This document shows, piece after piece, positions 17,416 to 25,480 of a stretch of DNA of 39,073 bases. The notes beneath the pieces are model-generated. The model ran no database searches. It worked only from the letters and a program-made list of their open reading frames with translations, and had not been told where the DNA came from. The position numbers and the translations under genes are program-made. The number at the start of each line of letters is the position of its first letter. Positions within the stretch are counted from its first letter, which is position 1. Origin of the DNA: Phycisphaerales bacterium (GTDB taxonomy: Bacteria; Planctomycetota; Phycisphaerae; UBA1845; Fen-1342); the NCBI GenBank assembly GCA_022839625.1, contig JALHJL010000038.1:1-39073 (forward strand), given 5' to 3'.

Positions 17416-18617
17416 GCCGGCGCCTCCGCGAGCACGGGCTGCGGGCGCGTCCAGGACATCCGGCGATCGACGAGGGTCGCGGTCTCCGGCGTGCGCAGGT
17501 CGGTGAGCTCGCCGCTCAGTACGCCGATCGCCGTGGCGATCGAGTCGTGATGGGTCGCGCAGGCGAACAGGTGGTACCACAGGCGCAGGTCCTGCCGCGA
17601 GGCCTTGGGCGGGCGGCCGGCGCGATTCATGCCGGCACACCAGCGCCGCCAGGCGGCCGCGCTTGTCTCCGGCGAGGCTGCCCCCCGCTCGTGTGGAAAT
17701 CGCAGCCAGGACCGGTAGTACGCCTCGTACGCCCGCAGCGCAACCTCCTGCCAGAGCCCTTCGAGCAAACGCCGGTCGGTAAGCGGGCGGTGGCAGTCCT
17801 GCCAATAGGCCCGGTGCTCAGCAAGATCGGTGGGGCGCAGCTCGAGGTGCTCTCCCTCGCCGGAGACGGCGTATGGCTGAACGCTCCAGCGTGGCGGCCG
17901 CGCCGCGAGGTCAACGTCAACGGCCAGCGACCAGAGCGCGTTGGGATGCGTCCGCCAGGCGGCCGGATCGACGGCGAGATTGCCCGGCCCGTACAAGATC
18001 AGGCCGTCGCGGTACTCCTCGATACCCTGCGGAACGTGCGGATGATGCCCGTGAATTGCGGTCGCTCCCGCATCGATCCACGAGCGATACAAGTCCTGAA
18101 GCGCCGGAGCCGGCCACGGCGATAGCTCGGCACCCGCGTGCATCGAAACGACGACGGCGTCGGCCCGTGCGCGGCATGCGCGGACCGTGTCGTACACCCA
18201 CGGCCCCACCGCCGCGACGCCTGCCCGCTCCACTTCCGCCACGCCGAACTGCGCTTCGCAGCAGGCGATAATCCCGACGGTCAAGCCGCGGTCCTTTACG
18301 AATGCCGGCTGCCGAGCGGCGGCCTGTGTGTCTCCCGCTCCGACGCCGACGCCCCCGCACTCGTCCAGAGCCGCACGCGTCGTCGCCAACCCCGCCGCGC
18401 CGTAGTCCATCAGGTGGTTGTTCGCGAGGCTGCACAGGAGCAGTCCGTCTGTTCGCGGCAGGGTCGTGGAGCAAAGGCTGGGGCCGGCCTTGGGCGCGGC
18501 AGCCACCGCGTGGTCCGTCGGCAGAATCGGACCCTCCAGGTTCACGAGGGCGCACTGGCCGGGCAGCCGCGTCTCGCAGCGCAATGGCCCGGGCGCCCAG
18601 TCACCATAGAGCATCAT
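17412..18617 (-). CDS. CapA-like (PGA_cap) metallophosphoesterase
   Basis: This 401-residue protein shows the conserved blocks of the CapA/PgsA family: the start MLYGDWAP, then NLEGPI, LANNHLMDYG, SMHAGAE and the strongest one, GHHPHVPQGIEEY followed by LILYGPGNL. Family members are calcineurin-like phosphoesterases found in capsule and poly-gamma-glutamate loci. No signal peptide or membrane anchor is visible, unlike Bacillus CapA, so it may act in the cytoplasm. It overlaps both neighbours by 4 bp (ATGA), so translation is coupled. The role is likely glycan or lipid-carrier phosphate processing, by inference. Confidence 0.85.
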   Translation of the reverse strand: MMLYGDWAPGPLRCETRLPGQCALVNLEGPILPTDHAVAAAPKAGPSLCSTTLPRTDGLLLCSLANNHLMDYGAAGLATTRAALDECGGVGVGAGDTQAAARQPAFVKDRGLTVGIIACCEAQFGVAEVERAGVAAVGPWVYDTVRACRARADAVVVSMHAGAELSPWPAPALQDLYRSWIDAGATAIHGHHPHVPQGIEEYRDGLILYGPGNLAVDPAAWRTHPNALWSLAVDVDLAARPPRWSVQPYAVSGEGEHLELRPTDLAEHRAYWQDCHRPLTDRRLLEGLWQEVALRAYEAYYRSWLRFPHERGAASPETSAAAWRRWCAGMNRAGRPPKASRQDLRLWYHLFACATHHDSIATAIGVLSGELTDLRTPETATLVDRRMSWTRPQPVLAEAPA

Positions 18618-20068
18618 GTCGTGCGCTCCCGGTTCCGGCGGCGCAGCGCGCCTTCAATGGGCCGCAGCGTGAGATAGGCGAAGTACGCCTGCATTCGGCG
18701 GTCCCGCAGCCCGCGGCGACGCAGCGAACGTCCCCAGGGACGGTGCATGATGAGCTTCCACAGCAGGTCCCAGCCGAACCCGTGCCGGCGGACGGACGCG
18801 TTGATCCAGCGCACGTAGTCGAGCCGTATCACCTCGCTCAGCAAGCGCTCATCGAGCGGCGGTGGCGGCACGCGCCGCAGCGCCTGCTGGTTCAGCGTGT
18901 TGCGCCGGTCGACCCGCAGGCCCTTGGATTCGACATCCAGTCCCTGCTGAGCGAACAGCTCCTGTTGCCACCGGCGTAGTCGCCGCCGCTGGTCGGGCAG
19001 CAGGAGCATCGCCAGCGCAATGTCAGGCAGCAGGAACGGCGACCACGGCGCAAGGCCGTAGTGGGCCGGAACGCGCAACAGATACCCCAGGAGCATCATC
19101 TTGAAGCGCATGGCCTCGACGACGCGGAACCGGGCGTCTTGCAGCCGCGCGCGGTTCCGCTCGAAGTACTCCTCCGCCAACAGGTCGGCGGCTGACTCCG
19201 CGGGCAGCAGGCTCATCGTCTCGTCGGCGTGCATGCCGTGTGTCCAGCCCAGGTGCGTCAGATCGGCGGGGGAGTCGATGGCGGGAACCTGGACCGCGCC
19301 GGCCCACGCGTCGCCAATGATGCCACTCAGCAACGGCGACTGCGGCGGGCAGAGCCCGGCCACCTGCCGGTAGAACTCGAGCTGGTACATGCCGTGCGCG
19401 TGGGTGGAAAGACCGAACAAGGCATCCCATTCGTCCAGATAGCGGTGAAAGTCGCCGAGGGGAATCTGCTGCCAGCGTGTCCCCAGCTTCTCCGAGACCA
19501 CCCGCGCATACACGACCTCGTGCGAAATCTGCTGGCGCGACGAAAGCCCGAAGCTGAACGAGCGGATGCGCCGCTTGTCGCGCACGAGTAGATTGAGCAG
19601 GCGGGAGTCGTACCCGCCGCTCGTCGGAAGCACGATGTCGCCTCCGACCTGCTGTTCCCACTGGTGGACGACGTGCTCCAGCCGTGCGAGCACGTCGCGT
19701 TCATCGCTGACGCCGCCGAGCCCGTCCTCCACGGGATCGGCGAGGGCAACGAGCTCCAGCCGTTCGCCCGGCCATACCTGGACCCGTGTCGCCTGCGGCA
19801 GGAACTTCACGTCGCGGACGGGCGTCTGCTGAAAGACGGAGTATCCGAAGCGCAGGTAGTTCCTGAGACCCTCGGGGTGGAACTCGAGATTGGCGAAATC
19901 GACCACGTCGTTGAGGTTCTCGCTGACGCGCTTCGTGCGCTCGTTGTAGAACACGGGCCGCGAGCCGAGCCAGTCGGTTTCGAAGACGGCCGGAACCGCG
20001 TCGCCCGCGCTCGCTTGCGCCGGGCGGTCCGCCCGGCGGTCGGGAACCGAACAAACAGTTGCACGCAT
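18614..20068 (-). CDS. Asparagine-synthase-like protein lacking the glutaminase cysteine
   Basis: The 484-residue protein has the ATP-pyrophosphatase domain of asparagine synthetases (PP-loop PTSGGYDSRLLNLL, then SFSFGLSS and IIGDAW). The N-terminal region keeps part of the Ntn-like fold (ETDWLGSRPVFYN, FANLEFHPEGLRNYL) but has no Cys2-type catalytic cysteine after the start. It may therefore use free ammonia, receive ammonia from the neighbouring AsnB, or adenylate and join other substrates. Start ATG 20068 has an AAAGGA SD, 10 nt after asnB; it overlaps the next gene by 4 bp. Such proteins recur in exopolysaccharide loci, where their exact chemistry is often undefined. Confidence 0.82.
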   Translation of the reverse strand: MRATVCSVPDRRADRPAQASAGDAVPAVFETDWLGSRPVFYNERTKRVSENLNDVVDFANLEFHPEGLRNYLRFGYSVFQQTPVRDVKFLPQATRVQVWPGERLELVALADPVEDGLGGVSDERDVLARLEHVVHQWEQQVGGDIVLPTSGGYDSRLLNLLVRDKRRIRSFSFGLSSRQQISHEVVYARVVSEKLGTRWQQIPLGDFHRYLDEWDALFGLSTHAHGMYQLEFYRQVAGLCPPQSPLLSGIIGDAWAGAVQVPAIDSPADLTHLGWTHGMHADETMSLLPAESAADLLAEEYFERNRARLQDARFRVVEAMRFKMMLLGYLLRVPAHYGLAPWSPFLLPDIALAMLLLPDQRRRLRRWQQELFAQQGLDVESKGLRVDRRNTLNQQALRRVPPPPLDERLLSEVIRLDYVRWINASVRRHGFGWDLLWKLIMHRPWGRSLRRRGLRDRRMQAYFAYLTLRPIEGALRRRNRERTT

Positions 20069-20078
20069 AGGCGTCCTT

Positions 20079-22127
20079 TCAGCACCCTGCCGGCGCCGGC
20101 TCGACCGCGGCCGGTTGCGCCGCGGCCGCGCGCGGACGCGCGAATCGCTGGTGCCACAGGAAGACGTTCAAGCCTTCCCAGATGCGCGTCGTGTCGTGCC
20201 AATTGAAGCCGTCGCGGACACAGCGCTCCACGTCCGCGCGCAGCCGCTGGCCGTCGATGAACTCGCACGCGCGAAACGCCGCGCTGCCGCACAGGTCCAG
20301 CACGTATTCGTGAACCACCGGCGCGTTGAACCACTCGCGCTCCGCGATGGCGAAGCCCAACTTCGCCCGGCGGCGCCGCACCGCGCGCGGCACGACATCA
20401 GCGACCGCCCGCCGCAAGATGTGCTTGGTCTCGCGGGCGACGAGGTCGTGCTCCGGGAGCGAGAAGGCAAACTGGACCACCCGATGGTCCAACAGCGGGG
20501 CGCGCGATTCGACGCTGTAGGCCATCGTCGCGCGGTCCACCACGCGCAGCACCATCGGCAGGATGCGCTGGGTGAAGGCCTCAAGCAGCGCCGCGCGCAG
20601 CGGAGACAACCCTTCCCCTGCCCCCTCCCCAAGAAGAAAGGAGATTTCGCCGGCGATTTCCGGCGCGAGATACGACCGGGTAGTCGGCGGCGCGGTCACC
20701 TCCGTCGGCCGGCGAGAGAGGTGCGAGAAGGGATTCTCGCCCCAGCGAAACGCATTCTCGCGCAAGCGGCGCGCCTGCCAGGCCACCCAACGGCGCAGGC
20801 CGGGCAGCCGCGGGAACTTGCGCAGGAAGATTCGCCCGGCCGACGGGCCGCCCTCGCCGATTGCCGGATTGCGCGTGTCGGCGAGACAGCGGGCGGCCTG
20901 CCACGTGCGCCACCAGTCGCCGCGCGCCGCGTACGTGTCCACCGCCGCCGCCGCGAAGTACGGATAGCCGCCTAGCAGTTCGTCCCCGCCGTGGCCCTCC
21001 AGAATGACCCGCGTACCCTGCTCGCTGACGTGGCGGTACATGATGTGCAGGGCGAGCACCGACGAGGACCAGACCGGCGCCTCCTGGTGCCAGACCAGCT
21101 CGTCGAGGAGCGCAGGGAGCAGGCCCGGCTCCGGGCGGACGACGGACACCGGCTCGTCATCGCCCCAGTGCCGCACGCAGCGCTCGACCCACGGGAACTC
21201 GTCGACGGCGGTGCCTGGATGCGACACCGAGAACACGCGGAATTCCTTCATCTGCCCGGAAGTCGCGCAACGGACCTCGCCGGCCGCACGCAACTTGCGC
21301 GCCAGCCCATACACGGCCGATGAGTCCATTCCGCCGCTCAGACAAACGCCCGTCTCCACGTCGTTGCGCAGCCGCAGACGGACCGCATCGGTGAGAAGCT
21401 CGCGGAAACGGGCCACCCGGTCGCCGAACCGCCGCGGCACGGAGACGCGCCGCTCCGACACGTCCCACCACGGCGTCAGCGTCACACGCGCGCCGGAGAC
21501 CTCCACGGAATGTCCGGCCGGCAGCGCCTCGATCCCTGCGAAGACGGTCTCGCCGCCGGTGTCGCAGCCCCAACCGCGCGCGAAGCGCGCGACCTGGCCC
21601 CAGTTCGGCCGGCTCGCCGCTCCCAGTGCCAGCAATGCCTTCATCTCCGACGCGAACGAAAAGTGCCCGCCGGCACGCGCGAAGTAGAGCGGCTTGACGC
21701 CGTAGCGGTCGCGCGCCGCGAAGAGCTTGTGTTCGCGCGTGTCGTAGACGGCGAACGCAAACATGCCGTTCAAGCGCTCCAGGCAGCCCGCGCCCCAACG
21801 CCGGTAGGCTTCCAGGATGACCTCGGTGTCGGAGGCCGTCCGAAACAGCGCCCCCTCGTCCTCGAGTTCCCGCCGTAACTCGGCGAAGTTGTAAACCTCG
21901 CCGTTGAACACGATGCGGTAGCGACCGGAGCGGTCGCTCATCGGCTGGTCGGCCGACTCGGACAGGTCCACGATCGCCAGCCGCGTGTGCCCGAGCGCGA
22001 TCCGCGGGCCGTGCCACACGCGCGTGCGGTCCGGGCCACGGTGCGTCAGGAGCGCGAGCGCGCGGCGAAAGTCGGCCAGATACTCGGGCGTGGTCTCGCG
22101 CTCGTACGTTCCCAGGATTCCGCACAT
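20079..22127 (-). CDS. asnB: Asparagine synthetase (glutamine-hydrolysing)
   Basis: The start at ATG 22127 is chosen because it puts the nucleophile at Cys2 (MCGILGTY), as the class II glutaminase requires after Met removal; an ATG at 22148 overlapping the previous stop would bury it. Further motifs are THRGPDRTR, HTRLAIVDLS, FNGEVYNFAELR, GMFAFAVYD, DRYGVKPLY and the synthetase PP-loop SGGMDSSAV near residue 260, with EGHGGDELLGGY later. Its 682 residues exceed the roughly 550 of E. coli AsnB and match the longer AsnB-type enzymes of exosortase and polysaccharide loci. It probably amidates a sugar acid or amino acid of the glycan rather than serving bulk asparagine supply; that part is inference. 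Confidence 0.92.
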   Translation of the reverse strand: MCGILGTYERETTPEYLADFRRALALLTHRGPDRTRVWHGPRIALGHTRLAIVDLSESADQPMSDRSGRYRIVFNGEVYNFAELRRELEDEGALFRTASDTEVILEAYRRWGAGCLERLNGMFAFAVYDTREHKLFAARDRYGVKPLYFARAGGHFSFASEMKALLALGAASRPNWGQVARFARGWGCDTGGETVFAGIEALPAGHSVEVSGARVTLTPWWDVSERRVSVPRRFGDRVARFRELLTDAVRLRLRNDVETGVCLSGGMDSSAVYGLARKLRAAGEVRCATSGQMKEFRVFSVSHPGTAVDEFPWVERCVRHWGDDEPVSVVRPEPGLLPALLDELVWHQEAPVWSSSVLALHIMYRHVSEQGTRVILEGHGGDELLGGYPYFAAAAVDTYAARGDWWRTWQAARCLADTRNPAIGEGGPSAGRIFLRKFPRLPGLRRWVAWQARRLRENAFRWGENPFSHLSRRPTEVTAPPTTRSYLAPEIAGEISFLLGEGAGEGLSPLRAALLEAFTQRILPMVLRVVDRATMAYSVESRAPLLDHRVVQFAFSLPEHDLVARETKHILRRAVADVVPRAVRRRRAKLGFAIAEREWFNAPVVHEYVLDLCGSAAFRACEFIDGQRLRADVERCVRDGFNWHDTTRIWEGLNVFLWHQRFARPRAAAAQPAAVEPAPAGC

Positions 22128-22144
22128 GGCCGGTCTCGCACCGC

Positions 22145-23188
22145 TCACCGCGACCAGGCGACCTGCGTCAGCGGAAGCCAGAGCCGCCGGTTACACCGCC
22201 AGTAGGCACGCCCGCGCTTCCAGAACTGCCGCAGTCCTTGCCCGTACAAGCCCAGCGGCACTTGCCGCAGACCGACCGGCGGCCCTTCTGCGTAGCCGAG
22301 CAACTTCATCAAGTCCGCCACGCCGGCGTGCGACGCCCGCAGTCGACGGCGACCCCACGGCGAGAGCCGCATGCGCCAGAACAGGGCTTCGGCCGCCGGT
22401 GTCAGCTCGCGCCGGTAGCGGCCGACGGAGCGGGCCGACACGGGGCCGTCGAGCGGGCTGTTTCCCCACGAGGCGTGAACGCTGTCGGCTGCGCACTGGC
22501 GCCAGTACCCGTTCTCCGCCGGCTCGAGCATCTGTGGCTCGAAATCGACTCCCACGTGCGCGCAGATCGCGCGCAGCGCCGCCTCGGGCTGAGACACCAG
22601 CGTCTCGTAGCGCACCTCGAGGTACGCCGGATGTCCCCGCCAGCCCAGCGCCGCGGAGACGTTGTAGAGCCAGTGGCTGACCGCATGGTAGGGCCGTGGG
22701 TCGCGCCTCAGCAGGGAGCAGACGACGTCGCGGCCGTCACGCACCAGATGGACCACCCGCGCCAGCGGGTACAGCTTGAGGATGTTGTCGAGGTAGTACG
22801 CGTTCGACCCGGTCTTCTCGACCCAGCGCGGTTTGCCGCGCTGCCGCAGATAGTTGTCGAAAAACGCGTCGAAGAACGCGCGCAGGCTCTCGGCCTCGTG
22901 CATCAGCCGGATTAACCTCTCCGCGTCGCAGAAGTACGCCGGACGACTGTGGAAGAAGTCGGGCGTGTCGATCTGGCCGTCGGAGACCAGCCCGCGCCGC
23001 AGCCAGCGTGCGAAGTCGTGCTGGACCAACGGAAACGGCTGGTAGATCTGCCGTTTGTCGAACGCGTACAGCTCGGGTCCGCACGCGAATTGCGGGTGCC
23101 GGTCCAGCATGACGCCGAGCAGCGTCGTGCCGGAACTGGCCGAGCCGACGATGAACACCGGACGATCGACCTGTGTACCCATCGTCAT
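22145..23188 (-). CDS. PAPS-dependent sulfotransferase family protein
   Basis: A cytosolic sulfotransferase-fold protein of 347 residues. The 5'-phosphosulfate-binding loop is FIVGSASSGTTLLGVML near the N-terminus. The 3'-phosphate-binding segment is VVHLVRDGRDVVCSLL, and a WVEKTGSNAYYLD segment precedes it. Start ATG 23188 overlaps the preceding stop (ATGA). Located inside a glycan operon, it most likely sulfates the polysaccharide or an intermediate; no PAPS synthesis genes are present in the window. Confidence 0.87.
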   Translation of the reverse strand: MTMGTQVDRPVFIVGSASSGTTLLGVMLDRHPQFACGPELYAFDKRQIYQPFPLVQHDFARWLRRGLVSDGQIDTPDFFHSRPAYFCDAERLIRLMHEAESLRAFFDAFFDNYLRQRGKPRWVEKTGSNAYYLDNILKLYPLARVVHLVRDGRDVVCSLLRRDPRPYHAVSHWLYNVSAALGWRGHPAYLEVRYETLVSQPEAALRAICAHVGVDFEPQMLEPAENGYWRQCAADSVHASWGNSPLDGPVSARSVGRYRRELTPAAEALFWRMRLSPWGRRRLRASHAGVADLMKLLGYAEGPPVGLRQVPLGLYGQGLRQFWKRGRAYWRCNRRLWLPLTQVAWSR

Positions 23189-23913
23189 TGTGCCTCGCGG
23201 CGCACGACCGCCATGTTCGGGTCCTCCGCCTCAATCGCACCAAATCCCCCGAGTTTGGGCAGATGGTCCTCTACCGCCCGGCGCACCTCGGCCCAGTCGT
23301 AGTCGTGAACGACGATCCCCCCCCCGGGGCTGACCCACCGCCCCCACGCGAGCATGTCGCGGCTGCACTCGTCGTAGTCGTGCCAGCCGTCGATGAACAG
23401 CAGGCGGACCGGCCGCCCTGGCCACACCTCCGCCGCCCGGGCGCTGGGCAGGACGAGCGGTACAATCACATCTTCCAGGCCGAAGCGCACGATGTTCTGA
23501 AGGAACGGTCCGAGCGACGAGAACGACTGCGCCAGCGGGCCATACTGCTGCGCCAGCCCGATACCGCCGGTGTGCGGATCGACGCCGTACACCTTTCCCC
23601 CGCCCCGCGCGCGGGTCCCCAAACCGAGGGCCACCGTGCTGCGGCCGAACGCGCTGCCGATCTCGACGACCTCGCCAACTGCGTCGAGGCCTCGGGCCAG
23701 GTCGAACAGGCGCGCCCCCTGCCGCGCCGACAGCCAGCCCGTGATCCCGTTCCACCGCGGCAGGTGGTGCTCAAACCGGCTCGACGGGTACCGAATACGC
23801 GCCACCATCGCCGCCGCGCGCTCGGCGCGCGTCTGTCCGAAGCCGGCGATGGCGAGGCGGGACGCGCCGGTCCGGGCGTCGCGCAGGATGGTGGTGCGCG
23901 CTTCGACGTTCAT
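23185..23913 (-). CDS. Class I SAM-dependent methyltransferase
   Basis: This 242-residue methyltransferase (Methyltransf_24-like) has the SAM-binding EIGSAFGRSTVAL motif I, an acidic strand end VYGVDPHTG, FIDGWHDYDECSRD and the late VVHDYDW. The FIDGxHxYD block is typical of the family found in polysaccharide and rhamnosyl methyltransferases. It starts 3 nt after the ABC ATPase stop and overlaps the sulfotransferase start, so it is firmly in the operon. Likely methylates a sugar hydroxyl. Confidence 0.86.
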   Translation of the reverse strand: MNVEARTTILRDARTGASRLAIAGFGQTRAERAAAMVARIRYPSSRFEHHLPRWNGITGWLSARQGARLFDLARGLDAVGEVVEIGSAFGRSTVALGLGTRARGGGKVYGVDPHTGGIGLAQQYGPLAQSFSSLGPFLQNIVRFGLEDVIVPLVLPSARAAEVWPGRPVRLLFIDGWHDYDECSRDMLAWGRWVSPGGGIVVHDYDWAEVRRAVEDHLPKLGGFGAIEAEDPNMAVVRREAQ

Positions 23914-23916
23914 CGG

Positions 23917-25215
23917 TCAGTTCCCCACCACGGCGGGCACCACCGATCGCCCATTGGCGCGCGGCGTACACGGGGTCACGTTCATCTCCCAGCGCGCGTC
24001 CGGGACGTAGTAGCCTTGTCCATTGGTGTCCGGCAGCACTCCTGTGCCATATACATCACGCGGCAGGATCGTGAGCGTTCGGCATTCCGGCAGGGTTTCG
24101 ATTTCGCTGGATGCGCCCCACAGCGCGACATCCACGCGGTAGCGGCCCGGTGTCAGGCGGTTGTTCCGCCACCGCGCCCGCACCGTCCGCGCGCCGCTGA
24201 GTACCCAGCGCTCGTTCTGTTGAATGTCGGTGTGGATGGTCACGAGGCGCTGTCCGGCCGGGTTGGCGACCCCGATGCCCAGCCGCGGACGCTCGAGGGC
24301 GGGTTCATGGAACAGGTCGATTTCGAATACGATCTCCTCGTCGAGCGCGAAGCAGTCGCTCGCGGCGCCCCCGGCCGTCATCACGCGCACGGCGCGGATG
24401 TGCCTCGTGCGGCCCGCCTCCAGCGCCCCGCGCGCCTGCTCCAACATATCGGCCATGTAGCGGGCGGCAACTCGCGCGGCGGGCCCGGCGTCGGCGAGTC
24501 GTCCCTGCTCAAGCAGCAGGGCCCGCTGACAGAGCGCTTCGACCGCCAGCGTGTTGTGGCTGACGAACAACACCGTGCGCCCCTCCGCGGTCACGGCCCC
24601 CATCTTGCCCAGGCACTTGCGCTGAAAGGCGGCGTCCCCCACGGCCAACACTTCGTCCACGAGCAGAATCTCCGGGTCGAGGTGGGCGGCGACGGCAAAC
24701 GCCAGCCGCACGTACATGCCGCTGGAGTAGCGTTTGACGGGCGTATCCAGGAACCGCTCGATCTCGGAGAAGGCGACGATCTCGTCGAACTTGCGCCGGA
24801 TTTCGACCCGCGACATGCCCAAGATCGCCCCGTTCAGAAAGATGTTCTCCCGGCCCGTCAGCTCCGGATGAAAGCCGGTCCCCACCTCGAGCAGGCTGCC
24901 GACGCGCCCACGGATCACGGCGCGCCCGACCGTCGGGCAAACCACCCGCGAGAGGATCTTCAGCAGAGTGCTCTTGCCCGACCCGTTGCGACCAATAATG
25001 CCGACCGCTTCACCCGGCTGGACCTCGAAGCTCAGGTCCCGCAGCGCCCAGATGAACTCATCCTCGTCGCCCCGGTCGCTCAGCAGGCGCAGACGCCGCA
25101 GGTGCGCTCCGAGGGCGCTGCTGAGCGTCGCGCTCCAGGTGCGCGCGGCGGGCGCAACGCGCCCGATCTTGTAGCGCTTTCCGAGGCTCTCGACGCGAAT
25201 GACGGGTTCGCCCAT
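23917..25215 (-). CDS. Wzt-like polysaccharide ABC transporter ATP-binding protein
   Basis: Start ATG 25215 (MGEPVIRVESLGKRY) is preferred over an upstream extension because the family begins here and an AGGA lies about 10 nt ahead; 432 residues. The ATPase domain has Walker A GRNGSGKST, the VGSLLEVGTGFHPELTGREN block typical of Wzt/TagH, signature YSSGM, Walker B ILLVDEVLAVGD and switch FVSHN. Residues about 270-420 are a C-terminal Ig-like domain (VIFEIDLFHEPA, WRNNRLTPGRYRVDVALWG) like the Wzt domain that binds the glycan end in O9a-type export. It is the first gene of the leftward operon. The permease (Wzm) that must partner it is not in the window. Confidence 0.91.
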   Translation of the reverse strand: MGEPVIRVESLGKRYKIGRVAPAARTWSATLSSALGAHLRRLRLLSDRGDEDEFIWALRDLSFEVQPGEAVGIIGRNGSGKSTLLKILSRVVCPTVGRAVIRGRVGSLLEVGTGFHPELTGRENIFLNGAILGMSRVEIRRKFDEIVAFSEIERFLDTPVKRYSSGMYVRLAFAVAAHLDPEILLVDEVLAVGDAAFQRKCLGKMGAVTAEGRTVLFVSHNTLAVEALCQRALLLEQGRLADAGPAARVAARYMADMLEQARGALEAGRTRHIRAVRVMTAGGAASDCFALDEEIVFEIDLFHEPALERPRLGIGVANPAGQRLVTIHTDIQQNERWVLSGARTVRARWRNNRLTPGRYRVDVALWGASSEIETLPECRTLTILPRDVYGTGVLPDTNGQGYYVPDARWEMNVTPCTPRANGRSVVPAVVGN

Positions 25216-25309
25216 GCGCGCAGTTCCTGCGTCAGGGTGCTCGGTACGTACCGCGGCGCGACCCCCACGGCGCGCCATTGCCTGCAACGAGTGAATATCG
25301 GGGATTCCA

Positions 25310-25324
25310 ATTCAGGCCCTGAAT
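25310..25324. promoter_or_regulatory. Palindrome between the divergent polysaccharide operons
   Basis: ATTCAGG-C-CCTGAAT is a perfect 7-bp inverted repeat in the 265-bp gap between the two operons, 95 bp from the ABC start and 157 bp from the methyltransferase start. It could be an operator for co-regulation. The gap also holds GGATTCTCGCACCAG (25427-25441), repeated at 38813-38827. No convincing promoter pair was found. Confidence 0.4.
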
Positions 25325-25480
25325 GGGCGGATTCGCGCAGGAGTTGCCGACCGGCAGCGCGACGGCGGGGAGTTGTGCTGGCCGGCGGACGCCGGCACAG
25401 ATTCCAGCCTGGACGCGGGCCGCGGAGGATTCTCGCACCAGCAGGCCGGCAGGACCCGATAGAAGTGAGCGAGTAGGCCC

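Noticed and set aside
23173..25476. Plus-strand open frame of 767 residues opposite the methyltransferase and ABC genes
   Set aside because: It is the antisense of two genes with complete catalytic motifs and shows only Arg/His/Pro-rich noise.
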